The notes below the pieces were generated by a model. That model made no database searches. It saw only the letters and a list, made by a program, of their open reading frames with translations, and was not told where the DNA came from. Shown here one piece after another: positions 53,235-63,025 of a stretch of DNA of 64,000 nucleotides; the first letter of the stretch is position 1, and the number at the start of each line of letters is the position of its first letter. Source of the DNA: JALYYC01 sp039922495 (GTDB lineage Bacteria > Chloroflexota > Dormibacteria > CF-121); the NCBI GenBank assembly GCA_039922495.1, contig JBDTEO010000019.1, positions 124,001 to 188,000 of the forward strand, read 5' to 3'. The translations under genes were made by a program, and so were the position numbers.

Positions 53235-55301
53235 ATGCCCAGATTTGCGTTTACGGCTGGCTTCGAGCCCGCCGGCGGCCAGCCGGAGGCTATCCGGAAG
53301 CTCGGTGAGGGCATCGAACGACGCCTCAAGCACCAAACGCTGATGGGCGTCACGGGATCGGGCAAAACCATGGTCGTCGCCCAGATGATCCAGGAAATCC
53401 AGCGGCCCACGCTCGTCATGTCACCCAACAAGACGCTGGCGGCCCAGCTCTGCAGCGAATTTCGATCCTTCTTTCCCCAGAATGCCGTCGAGTACTTCGT
53501 CAGCTACTACGACTACTACCAGCCGGAGGCCTATATCCCGCGCAGCGATACGTACATCGAAAAAGACTCATCCCGCAACGACGAGATTGACCGGCTACGG
53601 CAGTCGGCAACTCGAGCCCTCCTGACCCGCCGCGATGTCATCGTGGTGGCCAGCGTCTCGTGTATTTATGGGGTCGGCTCGCCCGAGGATTATCTCGGCG
53701 AGTCGATCGAGGTCCACGCCGGCCAGGGCTTTCGCCGGGATATTTTTCTGCGAAAGCTCACCAATCTGCAGTATCAGCGCAACGACGTCGACTTTGGCCG
53801 GTCCCGGTTTCGCGTTCGCGGCGACACGGTCGACGTCCAGCCGTCCTACGACCAGATCGCGACGCGCATCCAGTTCAACGGCGACGAGGTCGAGCGCATC
53901 GTGCAACTGGATCCGCTAACGGGCGAGATCATCGGCGACGTCGATACGTTTCAGGTTTTCCCGGCAACGCACTACGTGACACCCCGGGAAAAGCTCCTGC
54001 GCGCGATCGACGCCATCGGCATTGAGTTGGAGGAGCGCGTGGCCTGGTTCGAGGGCCAGGGCAAGCTGCTCGAAGCCCAACGGCTTCGCCAGCGGACAAA
54101 TTTTGATCTCGAAATGATGCGGGAAACCGGCAGTTGCGCCGGAATCGAGAACTACTCGCGCCACCTGACCGGCCGGCGCCCGGGCCAGGAACCCTACACG
54201 CTGATGGACTTCCTCCCCGAGGACACGCTGATCATCGTGGACGAGTCGCACGTCGGGGTGCCGCAGATTGGCGGCATGTACGGCGGGGATCGGTCCCGGA
54301 AGATCCCGCTGGTCGATTATGGATTCCGACTGCCGTCCGCACTCGACAACCGGCCGCTGACGTTTGCCGAGTGGGAATCCAAGGTAAAACAAGTGGTCTA
54401 TGTCTCCGCCACGCCGGGGCCCTATGAGGAGCAGCGCACGCAGCAAACCATCGAAGTCATCATCCGGCCGACCGGCCTCGTCGACCCAACCCTGGAAGTG
54501 CGCCCGACCAAGGGCCAAATCGACGATCTTCTGGGCGAGATCCGCAAGCGGGTCGACAGGAAGCAGCGGACGTTGGTCACGGTCCTAACAAAGAAAATGG
54601 CCGAGGACCTCACGGACTATCTACGGGAGATGGGCATCCGGGTGAATTACTTACATTCCGACGTGGATACCCTCGACCGCGTTGAGATCCTGCGGGATCT
54701 ACGTCTTGGTGTCTTCGATGTCCTGGTGGGCATCAACCTGCTCCGCGAGGGACTGGATTTGCCGGAGGTCGCCTTTATCGCGATCCTCGATGCCGATAAA
54801 GAAAGCTACATGCGCGACGCGCGGTCACTCATTCAGACCATTGGCCGGGCCGCGCGAAATCTCGATGGGCACGTGATCATGTACGGCGATTCGATCACCG
54901 GCTCGATGCAGCGCGCGATCGACGAGACCAACCGGCGCCGCGCGATCCAAATGGCCTACAACGTTGAGCACGGCATCACGCCGGCCACGATCGTCAAGGC
55001 GATCTACAACCTGGAGAAGCACCAGGACAAGGCGATTGAAGAGACGATCGCGACGATCGCGTCGGGGCTGCCACCGGACGAGATCGAGCGCCTGATCAAA
55101 GACCTTGAGCGACAGATGAAGAAAGCCGCTCGCGACCTGCAGTTCGAGCGGGCCGCCGAGTTGCGCGACCGGCTGGTGGCGCTGCGGCGCGATGCCATGG
55201 ACTACCGCGAAGGCTTGACGCCGGCGGCCGCGGCCGAGTCCGGGGCGTACAACTACAAGCCCAGAAACAGCAGTCGGCCCCGAGCGAGAGTCCGTGGCTG
55301 A
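53235..55301 (+). CDS. uvrB: Excinuclease ABC subunit B
   Basis: Damage-verification helicase of nucleotide excision repair, 688 residues. GVTGSGKTMVVAQMI (Walker A), SYYDYYQPEAYIPRSDTYIEKD (beta-hairpin), IVDESHVGVPQIGGMY, GINLLREGLDLPEV, IQTIGRAARN and the C-terminal UVR domain (ERLIKDLERQMKKAARDLQFERAAELRD) are intact. TACAAT at 53223-53228 lies six bases before ATG 53235 with no Shine-Dalgarno. The 166 bases upstream hold only this promoter. First gene of uvrB-uvrA-uvrC. Confidence 0.97.
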   Translation: MPRFAFTAGFEPAGGQPEAIRKLGEGIERRLKHQTLMGVTGSGKTMVVAQMIQEIQRPTLVMSPNKTLAAQLCSEFRSFFPQNAVEYFVSYYDYYQPEAYIPRSDTYIEKDSSRNDEIDRLRQSATRALLTRRDVIVVASVSCIYGVGSPEDYLGESIEVHAGQGFRRDIFLRKLTNLQYQRNDVDFGRSRFRVRGDTVDVQPSYDQIATRIQFNGDEVERIVQLDPLTGEIIGDVDTFQVFPATHYVTPREKLLRAIDAIGIELEERVAWFEGQGKLLEAQRLRQRTNFDLEMMRETGSCAGIENYSRHLTGRRPGQEPYTLMDFLPEDTLIIVDESHVGVPQIGGMYGGDRSRKIPLVDYGFRLPSALDNRPLTFAEWESKVKQVVYVSATPGPYEEQRTQQTIEVIIRPTGLVDPTLEVRPTKGQIDDLLGEIRKRVDRKQRTLVTVLTKKMAEDLTDYLREMGIRVNYLHSDVDTLDRVEILRDLRLGVFDVLVGINLLREGLDLPEVAFIAILDADKESYMRDARSLIQTIGRAARNLDGHVIMYGDSITGSMQRAIDETNRRRAIQMAYNVEHGITPATIVKAIYNLEKHQDKAIEETIATIASGLPPDEIERLIKDLERQMKKAARDLQFERAAELRDRLVALRRDAMDYREGLTPAAAAESGAYNYKPRNSSRPRARVRG

Positions 55302-58173
55302 GATCAAGAAGCCGTCGCCGCGCGCCCAACACGCGCAACACACGGAGATCATCATCAAGGGCGCGCGCGAGCATAACCTGAAAAACATCGACCTGACGAT
55401 CCCCAGGGACAAGCTGGTCGTCTTTACCGGGCTGTCCGGATCGGGGAAGTCGTCGCTGGCGTTTGACACGATCTATGCCGAGGGCCAGCGTCGCTACGTC
55501 GAGTCGCTCTCGTCCTACGCTCGGCAGTTCCTGGGTCAGATGGACAAGCCCGATGTCGACCAGATCGACGGGCTCTCACCCGCGATCTCGATCGATCAGA
55601 AGGGCACCAGCCATAACCCACGCTCCACCGTTGGCACCGTGACGGAAATCTATGACTATTTGCGTTTGATGTACGCTCGGATCGGTCACCCGCATTGTCC
55701 GATCAGCGGTCACGAGATCTCGAGGCAGACGACGGAACAGATCGCCGACCGGGTGATGGAATTGCCTTCCGGCAGCCGGATCATGATCCTGGCGCCGGTC
55801 GTGCGAGACCGGAAGGGCGAGCATCACGACATCCTGGTCGACGCTCGGAAGGCCGGCTTCGTGCGGGCCCGGGTCGATGGCAACCTGTACGAGCTGACCG
55901 AGCGCATCTCGCTCGAGAAGAACAAGAAGCACAACCTCGAAATCGTGGTCGACCGGGTGGTGATCGACACGGAGAGCATCAGCCGGCTGCGCGAGTCGGT
56001 GGAAACCGCCGCGAAGATGGCCAACGGGCTGGTCCTGATCGTCCCCGCCGACGGTAAAGGCGAGGAACTGCTCTTCAGCCAGAACTTTGCCTGTCCCTAC
56101 GACGGGTTCTCGATGGAAGAGCTGGCGCCCAGGAACTTTTCTTTTAACAATCCCCATGGCGCCTGCCCGGCTTGCACCGGACTGGGCAGCAAGCTGGAGA
56201 TCGATCCGGACCTCGTCATCCCGGATAAGACACGGTCGCTCGGCGACGGCGCGATCCGCACCTGGGGCCGGTCGAGTTATTTCTATAACGATCTCGTTGA
56301 GGCCGTGGCGCAGCGCTACAAGATCCCGATGGATCGCCCGTTTGCCAAGCTAACCGTGAAAGAACGGCAGATAATTCTCTTTGGCAACAACGGCGATCCG
56401 CTGCGGGTGAAATATTTCAATTCCGAAGGCAAGCGACGCTGGTACGAGACGTCCTACGAGGGGATCGTGCCGAACCTGGAACGGCGCCATCGCGAGACGG
56501 AATCTGAGTTCATCCGCGCCGAGATCGAGCGCATGATGAGCCCACGACCATGCCCGGTGTGCAACGGCAAGAAGCTCAAGCCCGAGTACCTGGCCGTCAC
56601 GGTGAATGGCCGCTCGATCATCGACGTCTCTGACCTGTCCATTTCGGCGGCGCAGACATGGTTCAAAGACCTGCAGTTGGCCGAGCGGGAAATGCTCATT
56701 GCCCGCGCGATCCTCAAAGAGATTCGCGAACGACTGAGCTTCCTGGTCGATGTCGGGCTCGAGTACCTCTCGTTGTCGCGCGCGGCCGAATCGCTCTCCG
56801 GCGGCGAGGCGCAGCGAATCCGGCTCGCCACGCAGATCGGGTCAAAACTGATGGGGGTGCTGTATATCCTGGATGAGCCCTCGATCGGTCTGCATCAGCG
56901 CGATAACAAGAAATTAATTAACACGCTGCTGGCCCTGCGCGATATCGGCAACACGGTCGTGGTAATCGAGCATGACGAGGAGACGATCCGAACGGCCGAT
57001 TTCATCGCCGACATCGGGCCGGGTGCGGGTGAGCACGGGGGCCGGGTGGTCGCGACCGGGACCGTCGACGATATCTTGGCCTCCAAAGAGTCGATCACCG
57101 GTGCCTTCCTACGTGGCGAACGGAGCATTCCGATGCCGGCCCGCCGGCGCAAGGGCAACGGGTCGATGCTGGTCGTTCGCGGCGCCGTAGAGAACAATCT
57201 CAAGAATATCGACGTGTATTTCCCCTTGGGGAAGCTGATCGGCGTCTCAGGGGTGAGCGGCTCAGGGAAGAGCTCGCTGGTGAGCGATATTCTTTATCGG
57301 CGTTTGGCGCAGCATTTCTTTCGGGCCAAGGACCGTCCCGGCGCGCATCGCGAGGTCTCCGGGCTGGGCTTTATCGACAAGGTCATCAACGTCGACCAGT
57401 CGCCCATCGGCCGCACGCCGCGGTCGAATCCGGCCACGTATACCGGCGTGTTCACGTACATTCGCGACCTGTTTGCCCAGCTGCCCGAGGCCCGCGTCCG
57501 CGGTTACAAGCCCGGCCGCTTCAGTTTCAACGTCAAGGGCGGTCGCTGCGAGAACTGTGAGGGTGACGGGATCATCAAGATCGAGATGCACTTCCTGCCC
57601 GACGTCTATGTGCCCTGTGAAGTTTGCAAGGGCAAGCGCTACAACCGGGAGGCGCTCGAGGTCAAGTACCGTGGCAAGACCATCGCCGACGTCCTCGACA
57701 TGTCCGTGGAAGAGGCGGCGCGGTTGTTTGAGAACATCCCGCGCATCAATCGCAAGCTGCAGACGCTGGTCGACGTCGGCCTCGGGTATATCCGGCTCGG
57801 CCAGCCCGCGACGCAACTGTCAGGCGGCGAGGCGCAGCGCGTCAAGCTGACCGAAGAGCTCAGCCGTCGTGGTACCGGGAGGACGTTCTATATTCTCGAC
57901 GAGCCGACGACCGGGTTGCACTTCGCGGACGTCGAGCGACTCCTGGCGGTCCTGCAGCGGCTGGTTGACGCCGGCAACACGGTCCTGGTGATCGAGCACA
58001 ACCTGGATGTCTTAAAGACCGCCGATCATCTTATCGACTTAGGGCCTGAGGGTGGCGACAAGGGTGGCGAGGTGGTCGCGGTCGGGACCCCCGAAGAGGT
58101 CGCCCGGAATCCCGGGTCGTACACCGGGCAATATCTCAAGTCCGTCCTCGGTCGGGAACTGGTCATCGCCTAG
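55294..58173 (+). CDS. uvrA: Excinuclease ABC subunit A
   Basis: Damage sensor with two ABC ATPase modules, 959 residues from GTG 55294 (eight-base overlap with uvrB). First module: Walker A GLSGSGKSSLAFDTIYAEGQRRYVESLSSYARQFL, signature LSGGEAQRIRLATQIGS. Second module: GVSGSGKSSLVSDILY, LSGGEAQRVKLTEELS, DEPTTGLHFADVERLL. Zinc sites appear as CPACTGLG, CPVCNGKKL and CENCEGDGIIKIEMHFLPDVYVPCEVCKG. Normal length. uvrC follows after 27 bases. Confidence 0.97.
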   Translation: MAEIKKPSPRAQHAQHTEIIIKGAREHNLKNIDLTIPRDKLVVFTGLSGSGKSSLAFDTIYAEGQRRYVESLSSYARQFLGQMDKPDVDQIDGLSPAISIDQKGTSHNPRSTVGTVTEIYDYLRLMYARIGHPHCPISGHEISRQTTEQIADRVMELPSGSRIMILAPVVRDRKGEHHDILVDARKAGFVRARVDGNLYELTERISLEKNKKHNLEIVVDRVVIDTESISRLRESVETAAKMANGLVLIVPADGKGEELLFSQNFACPYDGFSMEELAPRNFSFNNPHGACPACTGLGSKLEIDPDLVIPDKTRSLGDGAIRTWGRSSYFYNDLVEAVAQRYKIPMDRPFAKLTVKERQIILFGNNGDPLRVKYFNSEGKRRWYETSYEGIVPNLERRHRETESEFIRAEIERMMSPRPCPVCNGKKLKPEYLAVTVNGRSIIDVSDLSISAAQTWFKDLQLAEREMLIARAILKEIRERLSFLVDVGLEYLSLSRAAESLSGGEAQRIRLATQIGSKLMGVLYILDEPSIGLHQRDNKKLINTLLALRDIGNTVVVIEHDEETIRTADFIADIGPGAGEHGGRVVATGTVDDILASKESITGAFLRGERSIPMPARRRKGNGSMLVVRGAVENNLKNIDVYFPLGKLIGVSGVSGSGKSSLVSDILYRRLAQHFFRAKDRPGAHREVSGLGFIDKVINVDQSPIGRTPRSNPATYTGVFTYIRDLFAQLPEARVRGYKPGRFSFNVKGGRCENCEGDGIIKIEMHFLPDVYVPCEVCKGKRYNREALEVKYRGKTIADVLDMSVEEAARLFENIPRINRKLQTLVDVGLGYIRLGQPATQLSGGEAQRVKLTEELSRRGTGRTFYILDEPTTGLHFADVERLLAVLQRLVDAGNTVLVIEHNLDVLKTADHLIDLGPEGGDKGGEVVAVGTPEEVARNPGSYTGQYLKSVLGRELVIA

Positions 58174-58200
58174 GCGCCAGGTCAGGCGCTAAATATCTCC

Positions 58201-60072
58201 ATGGCCACCACCGTCACGCCGGCGCCGATCATCGAGCGCGCGGAGTATCTGCGCGAGCGCCTCAAGGCGTTGCCGGAGAGTCCGGGCGTCTACCTGATGC
58301 GCGATCTCCAGACACGCGTGATCTACGTTGGCAAGGCGCTCAGCCTGCGCAACCGGGTGCCGAACTATTTCCAGGCCGGCAGCGTCTTGCCGGAGCACAT
58401 CCGGGCGATGGTCGAACGGGTCTACGAGTTCGACGTCATCACGACGGCCAACGAGAAGGAGGCCCTGGTCCTCGAGTGCACGCTGATCAAGCGCTACCGA
58501 CCAAGATTCAACATCAGGCTGCGCGATGACAAGAATTATCTATATATCAAGTTGCCAATAACGGAAGATTTCCCGCGGATCTATACGGTGCGGAGGCCGG
58601 CGACTGATGGCGCCAAATACTGGGGGCCGTATACCCATGCGCTGGCGTTGCGGACGACCCTCAAGACCGTCCGGCGCGTCATCCCGTTTCGCAGCTGCAA
58701 GGACACCGAGTTCGCGCTGCACCGGCCATGTTTTTACTTTCACTTGAATTTGTGCTCCGCCCCCTGCGCCGGGTTTGTGTCGAAAGATCAGTATCACGAA
58801 CAGCTTGGACAGGTCGCGCTGTTTCTGGATGGAAGGTCCGATCACGTGGTCAAGCGGCTGAAAGAACAGATGGCGGCCGCGGCCGAAGCCCTTGATTACG
58901 AGTCGGCGGCGCGGTACCGGGATCGGCTGCAGGCGATGCAGACGATGACGGAGCGGCAGAAGATGCAAGCGCTCGGGCGCCTCGACCAGGACCTGTTCGG
59001 CCTGGCCCGAAGCGATGGGCAGGGCTCGGTCCAGGTCTTCGCCGTTCGGGAAGGCAAGCTCTCGGGGTCTGAAAATTTTGACCTGGTCGGGCTGGACAAA
59101 GACCAGAGCAACGGCGATATTTTGAACGCCTTCGTCAGCCAGTACTACGCCAGCGCGACGCACATCCCGAAAGATATTTTCGTGCCCGAAACGCTGCCAG
59201 ACCGGGAGGTCATCGAGCAGTGGCTCAGCGAGCGGCGCGGCAGCCACGTCGCGGTCAAGGTTCCGCAGCGCGGCAAGCAGCGCGAGCTGCTGCAGCAGGC
59301 CGCCGCCAATGCGCAGGAAACGATGCGCCAGATGCGGATCAAGCTCGACTACGATGCCGACCGGACGGCGGCACTCTTGAACGATCTCCAGCAGCGGCTC
59401 GCCCTGCCGCGGTTACCCGTCCGAATCGAGTGCTATGACATTTCCAATATTCAGGGCAAGTATCCGGTCGGCTCGATGGTCGTCTTCGAGAACGGCCGGC
59501 CGAAGCCAGCGCATTACCGGCACTTCAAAATAAAAACGATCCAGGGCGCCAACGACTTCGCCATGCTCCAGGAAGTCCTGCAGCGGCGCTTCGCCCGGCG
59601 CACGATGCAGGCCGAGGAGGGAACCCCCCAAGAGCCGAGCTTCAGTCAATTGCCGGATCTCGTGTTGATCGACGGCGGCAAGGGCCAGCTCTCGGCCGCC
59701 CGGGACGTGATGGAACGGATGGGCCTCGGCGAAGTGCCGACCTTCGGGTTGGCGAAGCAACAGGAAGAACTGTTCCAGGTTCATCAGACGGACCCGATTC
59801 GATTGCCCTTGGATTCGGCGGCGTTGTTCCTCGTCCAGCGGGTGCGCGACGAGGCGCATCGCTTCGCGATCACGTTCCATCGGGTTGTCCGCAAGCGAGA
59901 CGCCTTCGCCTCGGCTCTCGACGGTATCACCGGGCTCGGTCCGGCCCGGCGCCGGGCGTTGCTGCGGCGGTTCGGCAGCGTCGATGGCATCCGGAGCGCA
60001 AGCCCCGACGAGCTCATGTCCGTCAAGGGCATCACCCGTCCGGTTGCCGCGGCCATCAAAGAAATGCTCTGA
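58201..60072 (+). CDS. uvrC: Excinuclease ABC subunit C
   Basis: Makes both incisions in nucleotide excision repair. 623 residues: GIY-YIG nuclease (PESPGVYLMRDLQTRVIYVGKALSLRNRV), Cys-rich linker (RPCFYFHLNLCSAPCAG), UVR domain (AAAAEALDYESAARYRDRLQAM), the RNase H-like nuclease (IECYDISNIQG, LVLIDGGKGQLSAARDVM) and tandem helix-hairpin-helix (ITGLGPARRRALLRRFGSV). ATG 58201. The complete uvrBAC set in one operon is unusual compared with dispersed loci elsewhere. Confidence 0.97.
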   Translation: MATTVTPAPIIERAEYLRERLKALPESPGVYLMRDLQTRVIYVGKALSLRNRVPNYFQAGSVLPEHIRAMVERVYEFDVITTANEKEALVLECTLIKRYRPRFNIRLRDDKNYLYIKLPITEDFPRIYTVRRPATDGAKYWGPYTHALALRTTLKTVRRVIPFRSCKDTEFALHRPCFYFHLNLCSAPCAGFVSKDQYHEQLGQVALFLDGRSDHVVKRLKEQMAAAAEALDYESAARYRDRLQAMQTMTERQKMQALGRLDQDLFGLARSDGQGSVQVFAVREGKLSGSENFDLVGLDKDQSNGDILNAFVSQYYASATHIPKDIFVPETLPDREVIEQWLSERRGSHVAVKVPQRGKQRELLQQAAANAQETMRQMRIKLDYDADRTAALLNDLQQRLALPRLPVRIECYDISNIQGKYPVGSMVVFENGRPKPAHYRHFKIKTIQGANDFAMLQEVLQRRFARRTMQAEEGTPQEPSFSQLPDLVLIDGGKGQLSAARDVMERMGLGEVPTFGLAKQQEELFQVHQTDPIRLPLDSAALFLVQRVRDEAHRFAITFHRVVRKRDAFASALDGITGLGPARRRALLRRFGSVDGIRSASPDELMSVKGITRPVAAAIKEML

Positions 60073-60084
60073 GATAATCGCGCT

Positions 60085-60297
60085 ATGCAGCGATCGAGCC
60101 GAAAATGCTCGTTCTGCGGGAAGCCGCAGGGCGAAGTCCGCCTGGTGGCGGGTCCCGGCGATGTCGCCATCTGCCATCTCTGCATCGCGCTTTGCCAGGA
60201 GATCCTGTCGCATCCGGAAGGCCCACTCGAGCCGCCGGTACCGGCGCCGCCCGGGGTCAAGCGCAGCGCCTGGGCAACGGAACGGAAGTCTACGTAG
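60085..60297 (+). CDS. Stand-alone ClpX-type zinc-binding domain protein
   Basis: A 70-residue protein that is little more than a ClpX zinc-binding domain: CSFCGKPQGEVRLVAGPGDVAICHLCIALCQEIL supplies four cysteines (C-x2-C and C-x2-C), followed by a Pro-rich tail. In ClpX this domain dimerises and binds adaptors or substrates; a free copy could act as an adaptor or inhibitor. GATAAT at 60073-60078 sits six bases before ATG 60085, so it probably has its own leaderless promoter inside the uvrC end. Its stop overlaps the convergent lgt by eight bases. Confidence 0.85.
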   Translation: MQRSSRKCSFCGKPQGEVRLVAGPGDVAICHLCIALCQEILSHPEGPLEPPVPAPPGVKRSAWATERKST

Positions 60298-61120
60298 CGA
60301 CTTCCTCGGCTCGGGGCTCCGTCCTGGCTGGCTGCTCCGAACTTCGGCCGCGCCGCTCGCGCAGCAACAAATAGACAATCACTGGAATCGTCAGCGCGAT
60401 GACGACCAGGGCCGTGATCTGAGCCTGCTTCAGGCCGGCGACGATCACGACGTTGTCGCGCAGGAAAAAGATCAAGAACTGACTGACCGAGTATAGGGCG
60501 ATATAGACCATCGCCAGCATGCCCTCCGGATGCACGCGCCGGCGTACGTTCCAGAGAATCAGCAAGAGGACAACGGCGATCAGGAGCTCATAGAGGCTTG
60601 CCGGCTGGACCGGGGTGTTGAGCGGGCCGAACGTGTTCGGGTTCGTGTACTCAAAGCCCCAGCCGTTCGTCCGGTAGCCGACGATGTCGCCGTTGATGAT
60701 GTTGCCGACCCGGCCGAAGGCCTGGCCGACGGTCATACCGATCGCCCCGACGTCGAGCAGGCTCCAGAACGGCAGGCGCCAGCGCCAGGCGGAGATTGCC
60801 ATCGCCAGCGCGCCGCCAAAGATTGCGCCAAAGAAGGCCATGCCGCCCTGCCAGACGGCAAGAATCTGCGCCGGATGCTGAAGAAAGAAGCTTGGATTGT
60901 TCTGCACGACGTAGTAGAGGCGGCCGCCGACGACTCCGAGGATCGCGCCCAGCAGGGCGACGTTCATGAGTGCTTCCCGGCTGATGCCGCGCCGTGGCGA
61001 GTCGCGGAGGGCGACCTGGATACCGGCGTAGAGGCCAATCGCGATCATGATCCCGTACCAGTGGACCTTCAAGCCCCCGATCGTGAAGAGCACCGGATCG
61101 AGGCCAATCTTGATCAGCAC
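60290..61120 (-). CDS. lgt: Prolipoprotein diacylglyceryl transferase
   Basis: Transfers diacylglycerol from phosphatidylglycerol to the lipobox cysteine of prolipoproteins. 276 residues, seven membrane helices; WYGIMIAIGLYAG, GGRLYYVV, WQGGMAFFGAIFGG and the signature GQAFGRVGNIINGDIVG are intact, and QPASLYELL follows. GTG 61120 with TAGACT (61127-61132, reverse) six bases upstream. Only 12 bases separate it from the divergent whiA start. Confidence 0.96.
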   Translation of the reverse strand: MLIKIGLDPVLFTIGGLKVHWYGIMIAIGLYAGIQVALRDSPRRGISREALMNVALLGAILGVVGGRLYYVVQNNPSFFLQHPAQILAVWQGGMAFFGAIFGGALAMAISAWRWRLPFWSLLDVGAIGMTVGQAFGRVGNIINGDIVGYRTNGWGFEYTNPNTFGPLNTPVQPASLYELLIAVVLLLILWNVRRRVHPEGMLAMVYIALYSVSQFLIFFLRDNVVIVAGLKQAQITALVVIALTIPVIVYLLLRERRGRSSEQPARTEPRAEEVAT

Positions 61121-61132
61121 AAAAGCAGTCTA

Positions 61133-62008
61133 ATGGGCGTCAGGTTGGGAGATCGGCCCTCGTTCACGGACGACGTCAAGGCAGAGCTGGCGAACGTGCA
61201 GCCGGCGCGACCGTGCTGTCGCGAGGCCGAATTGCATGCCATCGTGAGCGCCCTGGCCGCGAAGACCGACGGACCATTTTTGACGATTCGGGTTCCCCGC
61301 AACGCCGTCGCCCGCAAGATCGTCCAGCTGACCCGCGCCACCGGGGGGACGGTGGCCCAGATCCTCAAGGGTCCGACCGAGAAGCGTCCCAGCTACCGGT
61401 TGCGGCTGACCCTGCCGCCCGGCCACGGCTCGGATGACTCCTGTTGCGCGCGGGCGACCCTGCGGGGCGCGTTCCTGGCCCGGGGCATCCTGGGCAACCC
61501 GGCCGACGCGTACCACCTGGAGATCGCGCTGCCTGGCGGGGGCGGCGCGTCCGTCCAGACGGCGGCCGAGCGGACCGGGATTCCCCTGTTGCAAGGCACC
61601 CGCCGCGGAGAGGACATTTATTACTTGAAGGGCGCCGAGCCCATATCGCGCCTGCTCGGCTTGTTGGGCGCGAACCGGGCCGTGATGCGCTTCGAGAATG
61701 ACCGCATCCTGCGCGACATGCGCAGCCAGGCCAACCGGCGAGTCAACAGCGAAACAGCGAATCTCGATAAACGGCTGCGGGCCGCCCTGCAACAGGTCGA
61801 CGTGATTCGAGGCCTGAAGCGGCGCGACCCCGGCCTGGTAGCGCTTCCCCCCAGCCTGCGCCAGGCGGCGGAGCTCAGGCTGGCCCATCCCCAGGCCGGC
61901 CTGCTGGAGCTCGCCGGGTACGCCAATTTGAGCAAATCGGCGATCGCGAACCGGTTTCGGCGGCTGATGGATCGCGCCGGTGAGAACGGCGCAACGTGGT
62001 CTAATTAA
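61133..62008 (+). CDS. whiA: DNA-binding protein WhiA
   Basis: WhiA regulates division and, in actinobacteria, sporulation; it has a LAGLIDADG-derived fold plus a C-terminal helix-turn-helix. 291 residues from ATG 61133: SFTDDVKAELANVQP, CCREAELHAIVSAL, GATLRGAFLARGILGNP-like segment (ARATLRGAFLARGILGNPADAYHLEI), FENDRILRDMRSQANRRVNSETANLDK, LELAGYANLSKSAIANRFRRLMD. A much longer frame from 60530 is antisense to lgt and rejected. whiA-gap-pgk matches the actinobacterial order. Confidence 0.94.
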   Translation: MGVRLGDRPSFTDDVKAELANVQPARPCCREAELHAIVSALAAKTDGPFLTIRVPRNAVARKIVQLTRATGGTVAQILKGPTEKRPSYRLRLTLPPGHGSDDSCCARATLRGAFLARGILGNPADAYHLEIALPGGGGASVQTAAERTGIPLLQGTRRGEDIYYLKGAEPISRLLGLLGANRAVMRFENDRILRDMRSQANRRVNSETANLDKRLRAALQQVDVIRGLKRRDPGLVALPPSLRQAAELRLAHPQAGLLELAGYANLSKSAIANRFRRLMDRAGENGATWSN

Positions 62009-62014
62009 GTTCGC

Positions 62015-63021
<1,007 letters not shown>

Positions 63022-63025
<4 letters not shown>

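Noticed and set aside
52523..53431. 302-residue reverse frame before uvrB
   Set aside because: Overlaps the uvrB start and the DUF222 remnant; only a short membrane-like stretch near its end looks protein-like, so it is mentioned in the gene-poor entry but not called.
60530..61132. N-terminal extension of whiA by 201 residues
   Set aside because: The extension is antisense to lgt, which has intact membrane and active-site motifs; WhiA homologues start near ATG 61133.
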